Below, piece by piece: positions 1-5,372 of a stretch of DNA of 5,511 nt (its first letter is position 1; each line of letters starts with the position of its first letter). This stretch comes from Bacteriovoracaceae bacterium (GTDB lineage: Bacteria > Bdellovibrionota > Bacteriovoracia > Bacteriovoracales > Bacteriovoracaceae): the NCBI GenBank assembly GCA_023151145.1, contig JAKLJM010000172.1, forward strand, positions 1-5,511. The letters run 5' to 3'. The notes beneath the pieces are model-generated. The model did no database searches and was not told the origin of the DNA. It worked only from the letters and a program-made list of their open reading frames with translations. A program made the translations under genes and the position numbers.

Positions 1-553
1 GCCACAGTTCTGGATTGGGAGAGGAGATGAAGACGTTAACCACTTTATCTTTGCAGTGATGCTTAAGAGCTTTAAGAAAAATGGAGAACAATTGGTAGGA
101 GAGATCTTTCTCCGGGGATTCCATGAAAATAAAATGAGAATCCGATAAGAGTGCCCGAAGGAGTTCGGCGCATTTAATTGCTTCTTTACTTGCTTCATTA
201 GGTTTTAAATCCCCTTCGTGGAAATATTGAAGCAAAGGAGCGATATATGGATTTTGTATTCCAGCTATAATCTCGTCAAATTGGTGATTCTTAGAACTTG
301 TTAATGAATCAGAATTAAAATTCATTAAGATATTTTCTTTTAAGGATAGATCACTAATGAGATTAAGTTCACCACTTATGGTTGTAAATTTATAGGGACT
401 TGGAATCTGAAAATATTTTAAAAAAGCCACAAACTCGTTCACTTTTGGTATCTGAGTATTTTCGAATTGATGGTTATCAATTCCGGAGCGTTCCTTTGAA
501 CACTCAAATAAATAAATTTCGGATTGCTCAATTAAGCGCTTTTTTAAGTCCAT
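1..553 (-). CDS. Degenerate ABC-ATPase-like protein, 3' end beyond window
   Basis: This open frame of 184 codons begins at an ATG at 553-551 and continues past the left edge. An in-frame TAA lies seven codons upstream, which supports the start. I see no Shine-Dalgarno site. The translation reads like an ABC transporter nucleotide-binding domain from the Q-loop region onward. It has LKENI at residues 71-75 (compare the 'SVxENI' segment), then an AELLRALLSDSHFIFMESP stretch at about 129-147 matching 'ARALLxxPxILLLDEP', then a helix and VFISSPN at about 174-180 where 'ISH' is expected. There is no Walker A (GxxGxGKS), no LSGGQ signature, the Walker B/catalytic pair is M-E-S-P instead of L-D-E-P, and the H-loop histidine is absent. 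ATP hydrolysis is therefore unlikely. The family link is inferred from pattern order, not from a search, and the protein could be unrelated. Confidence 0.65.
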   Translation of the reverse strand, partial: MDLKKRLIEQSEIYLFECSKERSGIDNHQFENTQIPKVNEFVAFLKYFQIPSPYKFTTISGELNLISDLSLKENILMNFNSDSLTSSKNHQFDEIIAGIQNPYIAPLLQYFHEGDLKPNEASKEAIKCAELLRALLSDSHFIFMESPEKDLSYQLFSIFLKALKHHCKDKVVNVFISSPNPELW

Positions 554-686
554 AAAGACTATTCGGAATTTTTAGGGCAATTCTTTATGTTTTTTGTTGA
601 ATTAGTTGAGCGGAGAGGTCAGAAATAAGGGCTGAAGATTTTTACCTCAAGCTATTAAAATTTCACGATCTTGCTATAATGAATTT
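554..686. other. Divergent intergenic region
   Basis: This 133-bp stretch separates the minus-strand ABC-like gene from the plus-strand MnmA paralogue. The only clear signal is the extended -10 element at its right end, listed separately. I could not identify a convincing promoter for the minus-strand gene, and I see no hairpin terminator or small gene here. Confidence 0.6.
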
Positions 687-687
687 A
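672..687 (+). promoter_or_regulatory. Extended -10 promoter giving a predicted leaderless start
   Basis: A perfect TATAAT at 675-680 is preceded by TG at 672-673 with one base between, the extended -10 arrangement. Only six bases (681-686) separate it from the A of the ATG at 687, so the predicted transcription start is the start codon itself. No purine-rich ribosome site precedes the ATG. A -35 box is poor (about CTATTA at 652-657), as is common for extended -10 promoters. Confidence 0.65.
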
Positions 688-1916
688 TGAGTAAACCACA
701 ATTAAATCAAAAACCTATTCTCATTGGTATGACTGGCGGTATCGAATCGACAGTTGCGGCTTATCTTTTAAAAAAGCAAGGCCATAAAGTAATCGGAATT
801 GCTTTAACATTTTTTGACCAAGATGAAGATCCAGGCCCTTTTAAAGAATATAATGTTTCGGATCTTCAATCAGTTAAGGAAATTTGTGAATCGTTAGATA
901 TTCCTTTTTATGCAGTTAATGCCAAAGATGAATTCCAAGCCTACGTAACTGATCATGTGATTGGGCGTATTTTATCAGGTCAATCTTTTGAACCAATTAT
1001 TTATTTTAATCAAATGCTCTTATCAGTCTTAAGGGAAAAAGCTCAAAAAAAATTCAATACTACAGAAGTCGCAACTGGACATTATGCAAAAATTTTAAAA
1101 AATCAACGCTCTGGTGTTTTTGAATTAATGGTCTCTAATGATCTGGCTTCTGATCAGTCCTATGAACTTTCGGGACTATCAAAAGAAGATTTAGAAAATC
1201 TTTCACTTCCTTTATCTGAGCTACAAAAATCAGAAGTGCAAAAAATCTATGATCTAGTTAAGGTAAAAAAAGTTGATCGTGATAAAAAAAGCTTATATCA
1301 AGTTATGCTAGATTCTCGAATGGCAAAATTTTTAGAAGCAAGAACTCCTCTAGATTTACGACGTAAAGGAAATATCTACGATCATTATAATGAAGCTTCG
1401 ATTGCCGAGCACAAAGGCATTCATTTATTTCGAGTAGGACAAAAAAATATTTTCATTCATCCCGAAATTAAAATTGATCCTGAACTAGAAGTCATTTCCA
1501 TTGTTCCCTTCAAAGGAAATATTTTTTTAGATTACAGGCATAAATTAAAATTTAAATCCATCTATCTAAAAAAAATTGTAATAAGTCACAATCTTGATAT
1601 CTCTCAACCCCTAATTGGCTACGTTAAACTGAGTCCTCAGGGAGAAAAATTAAGTTGTAAAGTGTTTCTAAAAAACAACTTACATGCATTAGTAGTTTTA
1701 GATGACGAGCAACAACATCAGCTCTTATCTCCAGGATCCTATGTGGTGTTTTACCATCGAAAAGCGGACAAAGGTAAAGTGTATTTATCTGGTGCAGTTG
1801 AAATTTCAGGTAATTTCATTGAGGGAGATGATTACTTTACTCTTCCATTTACTTCTTCAGAAGAAAAAAGAGAGGAAAGTTTAATTCGTAAACCAGCTGA
1901 GAGACTTTTGTTTTAA
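687..1916 (+). CDS. MnmA paralogue lacking both catalytic cysteines
   Basis: This 409-residue protein is recognisably a tRNA 2-thiouridylase (MnmA/TrmU) homologue and aligns end to end with the authentic copy downstream. It keeps the fold markers: a PP-loop region at residues 16-22, LKKQGxKVIG at 28-37, ATGHY at 129-133, and DQSY at 156-159. The active site is gone. The PP-loop reads TGGIEST instead of SGGVDSS (Asp to Glu at 20). The first catalytic Cys, in the motif NPDILCN, is Phe107. The second, in STGICFIGER, is Val206. The YTIGQRKGL motif is reduced to FRVGQK. Its only cysteines (Cys67 and one near residue 320) are elsewhere. It ends in a charged tail absent from the other copy. The frame is intact and visibly more A/T-rich than mnmA. 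It is probably a pseudoenzyme, with an ATP- or tRNA-binding or regulatory role as inference. The start is set by the leaderless promoter. The M28 gene follows after 22 bp, probably in the same transcript. Confidence 0.9.
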   Translation: MSKPQLNQKPILIGMTGGIESTVAAYLLKKQGHKVIGIALTFFDQDEDPGPFKEYNVSDLQSVKEICESLDIPFYAVNAKDEFQAYVTDHVIGRILSGQSFEPIIYFNQMLLSVLREKAQKKFNTTEVATGHYAKILKNQRSGVFELMVSNDLASDQSYELSGLSKEDLENLSLPLSELQKSEVQKIYDLVKVKKVDRDKKSLYQVMLDSRMAKFLEARTPLDLRRKGNIYDHYNEASIAEHKGIHLFRVGQKNIFIHPEIKIDPELEVISIVPFKGNIFLDYRHKLKFKSIYLKKIVISHNLDISQPLIGYVKLSPQGEKLSCKVFLKNNLHALVVLDDEQQHQLLSPGSYVVFYHRKADKGKVYLSGAVEISGNFIEGDDYFTLPFTSSEEKREESLIRKPAERLLF

Positions 1917-1938
1917 TTTGATTTAAGGAAATATAAAA

Positions 1939-3090
1939 ATGATAAAATATAATGTCGTTGTATTTAGCTTTTATCTGTTGCTCTTATCATTATCGCCAAA
2001 CGTTTTGGCCAATCCTATAATGCTTAAAGATCACGAAAAAAAGATTAAAAATTTTTATCAAATTAAATCTTTAGCTGATAAGGTTGGTAGAAAAGACCTT
2101 GAAGAAGAAATCCGAAAGTTTGTTGCTCAGACTAGACCTTCTCGCATCGTCAATTCCCCAGGGCATTTAGCTGCACAAAAGTATATCAAAGACGAATTAA
2201 AAAAACTTACTCTTCCAGGCTCAAGCGTTACTGAGCAAGATTTTATTCTTGATGTGGACAGTGCTATTAAAGATTATCGAGATGAATTTCAAAAAGAAAT
2301 TGCTGAAAAGTATGATGTGAAAGATCCTCTCTATCAAAAATGGTTTAAGGTCACTGATTCTATGGTGAGACTTACAAATAAATATCGCGGAACTAAAGGC
2401 AAGAATCTTATTTTTGAAAAAAAAGGAGTGAGCCGCCCTAACGATATTTTAATACTTGGTGCGAATTTTGATACTTTGGTACATAACCCAGAAACTCTTA
2501 TTCCTGAACCTGAAAAAGCAATGCCAGGTGCAGATAATAATGCCAGCGGAGTTGTGGCACTCTTGAACTTAGCGAAAATTTTAAACGCACTTGATCTTCC
2601 AATAACTGTAAAAATTGTCTTTTTTGATGCTGAAGAATTGAGCTTTTTAGGGTCGAAAGCCTATTTAGATCAATACGGAGAAGAGCTTAAAAAACAAAAC
2701 GTCATGGGATTTATCAATATTTTAATGATTGGCCATGATTCAAAACGAGAAGATAAAGAAAAGAAAAACAATAATATGGCGATGTATTTTCGCCCTAATA
2801 ACGAACGAGAAATGAGCTTCGCCGGTAAAATTATCAATGGCGGTAAAAAAACTTGGTCGGCCATAGATTTTAAACCAGTGGCCAATGCCATGAATTCTAG
2901 CTCTCACCAAGTGTTCTGGGACCGTGGTTTTGATGCCGTTGTCATGACTCAGAATTGGGAATCAGATTTTAATCCTCGCTGGCATACCCCAAATGATTTT
3001 GTCGAGACTTTGAATTTGAGTACTTGGACTTCCGCCTTTAAATTTATTACAGGGTCAGTGCTTTCATTGAGTTTTGGCGTAGAAAAATAA
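1939..3090 (+). CDS. Secreted M28-family peptidase homologue, one metal site lost
   Basis: This 383-residue protein starts at an ATG with AAGGA at 1925-1929, nine bases upstream. Residues 1-24 form a Sec signal peptide (hydrophobic core VVVFSFYLLLLSL, likely cleavage VLA|NP), so it is periplasmic or secreted. An M28 zinc-peptidase domain covers about 165-375. Compared with Aeromonas aminopeptidase, the bridging Asp (PGAD, D199), the general base and ligand Glu pair (FFDAEE, E232/E233) and the last His (WHTPND, H349) are kept. The second-site ligands are changed: GAHxD is GAN176FD, and the Asp of INxDMIG is Leu262. The D178 equivalent of Asp99 remains. The kept Asp/Glu/His set resembles that of single-zinc glutaminyl cyclases in the same clan. 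It may be a mono-zinc hydrolase, a cyclase-like enzyme or an inactive relative. The substrate is unknown. It lies between the two mnmA-type genes, probably cotranscribed with the first. Confidence 0.85.
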   Translation: MIKYNVVVFSFYLLLLSLSPNVLANPIMLKDHEKKIKNFYQIKSLADKVGRKDLEEEIRKFVAQTRPSRIVNSPGHLAAQKYIKDELKKLTLPGSSVTEQDFILDVDSAIKDYRDEFQKEIAEKYDVKDPLYQKWFKVTDSMVRLTNKYRGTKGKNLIFEKKGVSRPNDILILGANFDTLVHNPETLIPEPEKAMPGADNNASGVVALLNLAKILNALDLPITVKIVFFDAEELSFLGSKAYLDQYGEELKKQNVMGFINILMIGHDSKREDKEKKNNNMAMYFRPNNEREMSFAGKIINGGKKTWSAIDFKPVANAMNSSSHQVFWDRGFDAVVMTQNWESDFNPRWHTPNDFVETLNLSTWTSAFKFITGSVLSLSFGVEK

Positions 3091-3099
3091 GTTCTTTTC

Positions 3100-3116
3100 T
3101 GCTATGGTGCCCGCTA
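3100..3116 (+). promoter_or_regulatory. Extended -10 element before mnmA, predicted leaderless start
   Basis: TG at 3100-3101, one base, then TATGGT at 3103-3108 (four of six matches to TATAAT) lie seven bases before the ATG at 3116. There is no Shine-Dalgarno site before this ATG or before the in-frame ATG at 3104, which overlaps the -10 itself. The arrangement copies that of the MnmA paralogue at 672-687. I see no good -35 box. Confidence 0.45.
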
Positions 3117-4303
3117 TGAGCACACTTATCTTTAACCCTGAAAATCAAAACAAAACTGTCATCGTTGGAATGTCTGGCGGGGTGGATTCCTCTGTTACGG
3201 CTTTGATTCTTAAAAAACAGGGCTACAAGGTGATTGGTCTTTTCATGAAAAACTGGGAAGAACAAGACGAACACGGAGTTTGTCAGTCTTCGAAAGAATA
3301 TAAAGACGTCATCAGTGTTTGTGAAAAACTTGATATCCCATATTATTCCATTGATTTTGTCGAAGAATATCGTGCGAACGTTTTTCAACATTTCTTAGAT
3401 GAATACGAATTAGGACATACTCCTAATCCTGATATTTTGTGTAATCGTGAAATTAAATTTAAAGTATTTTTTGATAAAGCCATGGAGCTTGGGGCCGATT
3501 ACCTGGCCACCGGTCACTACTGTCGAAATCTACTCATTGATGGCGTTCATCATCTTGGAAAAGGGGTGGACCCTAAAAAAGATCAATCGTATTTTCTCTA
3601 TGCCATTAACCCTAAAGTTCTAGATAAAGTTCTTTTCCCAGTGGGAGAGTTAGAAAAATCTGAAGTGAGAAAACTTGCTCATGAATTTGATTTATCAACT
3701 AAAGATAAAAAAGATTCCACTGGCATTTGTTTTATCGGTGAAAGAAATTTTAAAAACTTTTTATCCCAATACCTGCAAGCAAAATCTGGTCTTTTTAAAA
3801 CTCTCGATGGCACCGTGGTGGGTGAGCACACAGGTTCAAGTTACTACACGATAGGACAACGAAAAGGCTTAGGACTTGGCGGACAAGGGGAGCCGTGGTT
3901 TGTGGTTGATAAAGACCACGCACAAAATATCGTATACGTTGAGCGCGGAGAAGAGCATCCAAGTCTTTACGCTGACGAATTATGGGCGAATGAATTGACG
4001 TGGCTAAATTATGCTCCAAAAATAGGCGAGTGGGTAACGGCCACTTGTAAAATTCGTTACCGCCAATCGGATCAAGCTTGCGAGTTTATGGTTTTAGCGA
4101 CAGGGGTTGTTCATGTGAGATTTCCCCATCCGCAAAGGGCCATCACTATTCGCCAAAGCGTGGTTTTTTATCATGGGGATGTCTGTTTAGGTGGAGGCAT
4201 GATCGAAAGACGTGGATTGACCCATTTTGAACAAGGAAAAACCTCAATGCTAACGAACTTTGAAGCTCAGTCCTTAGACGAATCTAGTCCTTCCAGTATT
4301 TAG
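3116..4303 (+). CDS. mnmA: tRNA-specific 2-thiouridylase MnmA
   Basis: MnmA adenylates and thiolates C2 of U34 in tRNA-Lys, tRNA-Glu and tRNA-Gln in the cytoplasm, using sulfur relayed from a cysteine desulfurase. All catalytic features are visible (numbered from the ATG at 3116): PP-loop SGGVDSS at 20-26, LFMKNW at 42-47, TPNPDILCN with the first catalytic Cys109, ATGHY at 131-135, DQSYFL at 156-161, STGICFIGER with Cys205, YTIGQRKGLGLGG from about 244, and a C-terminal beta-barrel domain with KIRYR. The length of 395 residues is slightly above the usual 360-370, owing to N- and C-terminal tails. An in-frame ATG at 3104 would add four residues, but it sits inside the apparent -10 hexamer, so I prefer 3116. 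The gene starts 25 bp after the M28 homologue, and its last 20 bp overlap the convergent small gene. Confidence 0.96.
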   Translation: MSTLIFNPENQNKTVIVGMSGGVDSSVTALILKKQGYKVIGLFMKNWEEQDEHGVCQSSKEYKDVISVCEKLDIPYYSIDFVEEYRANVFQHFLDEYELGHTPNPDILCNREIKFKVFFDKAMELGADYLATGHYCRNLLIDGVHHLGKGVDPKKDQSYFLYAINPKVLDKVLFPVGELEKSEVRKLAHEFDLSTKDKKDSTGICFIGERNFKNFLSQYLQAKSGLFKTLDGTVVGEHTGSSYYTIGQRKGLGLGGQGEPWFVVDKDHAQNIVYVERGEEHPSLYADELWANELTWLNYAPKIGEWVTATCKIRYRQSDQACEFMVLATGVVHVRFPHPQRAITIRQSVVFYHGDVCLGGGMIERRGLTHFEQGKTSMLTNFEAQSLDESSPSSI

Positions 4304-4499
4304 GGTCATTAAAACTCTCTTTTTCTTCCTTCTTTTTTTCTCGTAACTTAAAGTCGGGACATTCCTTACCTGTGGACTGTTTTACGATCATTGAAGGCAT
4401 AACTGCTGATTTTATTTGATAGAGCCTACAGCCTCTAGGGGCCGAAATGTCGTAGGTGACTTGGTAGTGGATGCATTTCATGCACTGGGGACCTTCCAT
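4284..4499 (-). CDS. Small four-cysteine (zinc-ribbon-like) protein
   Basis: This 71-residue protein has a strong Shine-Dalgarno site six bases before its ATG. The pattern CMKC (Cys6, Cys9), then APRGC (Cys24), then MPSMIVKQSTGKEC (Cys47), suggests one structural metal site. The motif order C-x2-C, Y-x-V-T-Y-D, P-x-G-C, M-P-S, S-x-G-x-x-C matches a widespread family of short proteobacterial proteins that, from memory, is often labelled 'uracil-DNA glycosylase' in databases. No glycosylase catalytic motif is present, so I would not assert that function. The C-terminal tail is highly charged (KLREKKKEEKES), and its codons create a long pyrimidine tract on the plus strand just after mnmA. The last 20 bp overlap the 3' end of mnmA in the convergent direction, so transcripts of the two genes would be complementary there. 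Confidence 0.85.
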   Translation of the reverse strand: MEGPQCMKCIHYQVTYDISAPRGCRLYQIKSAVMPSMIVKQSTGKECPDFKLREKKKEEKESFNDPKYWKD

Positions 4500-4505
4500 T
4501 AAAAG

Positions 4506-4511
4506 CCTCCT
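4506..4511 (-). promoter_or_regulatory. Strong ribosome binding site of the four-cysteine protein
   Basis: Read on the minus strand this is AGGAGG, a perfect anti-Shine-Dalgarno match, six bases before the ATG at 4499. It is the best ribosome site in the window and supports both the reality and the start of this small gene. Confidence 0.85.
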
Positions 4512-4566
4512 TTTAAGCTTTTCTAAGTAGTCTTTATTTAAGAATAACCAAGCTTCGTTTAAAAAA

Positions 4567-4593
4567 TAGACAGGTAAAAAAAGGCCCTATAAT
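4567..4593 (+). promoter_or_regulatory. Candidate sigma70 promoter for the 125-residue protein
   Basis: A perfect TATAAT lies at 4588-4593, with TAGACA (one mismatch to TTGACA) at 4567-4572. The 15-bp spacer is shorter than ideal. Transcription would start near 4600 and leave a leader of about 80 nt before the ATG at 4683. The leader contains the TTTGTGGAA direct repeat. Confidence 0.45.
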
Positions 4594-4611
4594 TTTCTCC
4601 CTTTTTCGTCG

Positions 4612-4631
4612 TTTGTGGAATCTTTGTGGAA
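4612..4631 (+). repeat. Tandem TTTGTGGAA repeat, 11-bp period
   Basis: TTTGTGGAA occurs at 4612-4620 and again at 4623-4631, spaced by 11 bp, about one helical turn. The complement of 4625-4633 is TTTTCCACA, which fits the relaxed DnaA-box form TTWTNCACA; the first copy fits poorly. It could be a protein-binding site in the leader of the downstream gene or simply a chance repeat. Confidence 0.4.
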
Positions 4632-4682
4632 AAATGACCTTGTTATCAACTTTAAAATTGAGTTCGCTCGAAGGCCACTTAA

Positions 4683-5060
4683 ATGACAACGACTACGAAA
4701 GACCAAATTGACAACTTAGTGATGTTTCCAAGCGCTAAGAACTTTCCACCGGTAGGCACCATGAGCGAAGTTGGGATTGATTTCTATTTAGAGGAAAACC
4801 GCCTTAATCTAGAACAGGACTTAAATGACTTTGACTCCCTTAATGCTTCCATGAACGATTCCTTAAAATACTCATCGTTTGAAGAGTACATGAACCGCCA
4901 TACCATGGGTTTAAACACCGATTTAGGCAGCGTAGAGGACAACCGCAATCAAGCGATGAAGCTTCTGATCCAAGAGCAATTAAGAACTATTGAAGAGGCT
5001 AAAGCGCAGATTAAATATTACTTAGATGAAATCGAAATGTTCTTACCAAAAAGACGTTAA
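4683..5060 (+). CDS. Hypothetical protein, 125 residues, C-terminal helix/coiled coil
   Basis: I do not recognise this protein. It has no signal peptide, no membrane segment, no cysteine and no known catalytic motif. The first 25 residues are polar with a VMFPSAKNFPP stretch. Residues about 30-70 are acidic (several D, E and N). From about residue 85 to the end there is a long, heptad-like helix with alternating L, I, K and E (QAMKLLIQEQLRTIEEAK and on) that looks like a coiled coil, ending in a basic PKRR tail. The start is supported by GAAGG ending eight bases upstream. A promoter lies about 90-115 bp upstream, and a strong terminator begins 35 bp after the stop, so it is probably a single-gene transcript. 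A structural, adaptor or regulatory protein working through dimerisation is plausible but unproven. Confidence 0.75.
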   Translation: MTTTTKDQIDNLVMFPSAKNFPPVGTMSEVGIDFYLEENRLNLEQDLNDFDSLNASMNDSLKYSSFEEYMNRHTMGLNTDLGSVEDNRNQAMKLLIQEQLRTIEEAKAQIKYYLDEIEMFLPKRR

Positions 5061-5095
5061 TTTCTTCCCTTAGACACTCATCATCAGATTATAAA

Positions 5096-5132
5096 AAAGA
5101 CTTGCATAACCAAATGCAAGTCTTTATATTTT
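5096..5132 (+). terminator. Rho-independent terminator, perfect 12-bp stem
   Basis: AAAGACTTGCAT at 5096-5107 pairs perfectly with ATGCAAGTCTTT at 5114-5125 across the six-base loop AACCAA, followed by ATATTTT. The A-run on the left side (5093-5098) would provide a U-tract on the opposite strand, so it may act in both directions. It ends the 125-residue gene. Confidence 0.88.
5102..5130 (+). promoter_or_regulatory. Possible tRNA-Leu promoter overlapping the terminator
   Basis: TTGCAT at 5102-5107 and TATATT at 5125-5130 are separated by 17 bp. Transcription would begin near 5137, about 23 bases before the mature tRNA. The -35 match is weak (three of six), and both boxes lie within the terminator hairpin and tail, so the call is tentative. 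Confidence 0.25.
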
Positions 5133-5159
5133 AACCTATTCATTTAACGAAAGTTAAGT

Positions 5160-5244
5160 GCCCAGGTGGCGAAATTGGTAGACGCACTACCTTGAGGTGG
5201 TAGCGCCGCGAGGCTTGCTGGTTCGAGTCCAGTCTTGGGCACCA
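5160..5244 (+). tRNA. tRNA-Leu (anticodon GAG)
   Basis: This is a complete class II tRNA of 85 bases including an encoded CCA (5242-5244). The acceptor strands are GCCCAGG (5160-5166) and CTTGGGC (5234-5240), with one G-U pair. The anticodon stem CTACC/GGTAG (5187-5191 and 5199-5203) holds the loop TTGAGGT, with anticodon GAG at 5194-5196, which reads CUC and CUU leucine codons. The long variable arm has a GCC/GGC stem, typical of leucine tRNAs. The T arm loop is TTCGAGT. A run of seven T follows directly at 5245-5251 and probably serves in termination. Confidence 0.97.
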
Positions 5245-5372
5245 TTTTTTTATCAAATTTTTACTCTCAAAAAAATTTCTTACCCTCATGCCTTCAGTCA
5301 CTATATTTTATTGATTCTGAAACTTTTATAGGCCTGCTTCTCATCGTGTGAATCGAGCGGTAAGGATGGAGC

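Noticed and set aside
1045..1290. A-runs of 7-8 bases in the MnmA paralogue as possible slippage sites
   Set aside because: They encode Lys-rich segments in an AT-rich gene, and no alternative frame after them gives a sensible product.
1702..1884. Plus-strand open frame of 60 codons within the MnmA paralogue
   Set aside because: It could have marked a frameshift, but the main frame is intact through the C-terminal barrel and this frame has no matching motif.
2670..2891. Minus-strand open frame of 73 codons inside the M28 gene
   Set aside because: Antisense to a well supported coding region, with no independent signals.
3047..3391. Minus-strand open frame of 114 codons opposite the mnmA start
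   Set aside because: It lies antisense to the highly conserved N-terminal part of mnmA, has no ribosome site and no recognisable motif, so it is a shadow frame.
3795..4019. Minus-strand open frame of 74 codons inside mnmA
   Set aside because: Antisense shadow of the GQRKGL region; no start signals.
4308..4342. Pyrimidine-rich tract after mnmA as an intrinsic terminator
   Set aside because: The only hairpin before it is a four-base-pair stem (TAGA/TCTA, about 4277-4288) within the coding end. The tract is explained by Lys/Glu codons of the opposite gene.
4534..4547. Inverted repeat TTATT-TAAG-AATAA upstream of the four-cysteine gene
   Set aside because: Five-base AT-only arms are expected by chance in this composition, and no regulator is suggested.
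5245..5372. tRNA 3' flank as a phage or island attachment site
   Set aside because: No repeat of the tRNA 3' end and no integrase is visible in the window.
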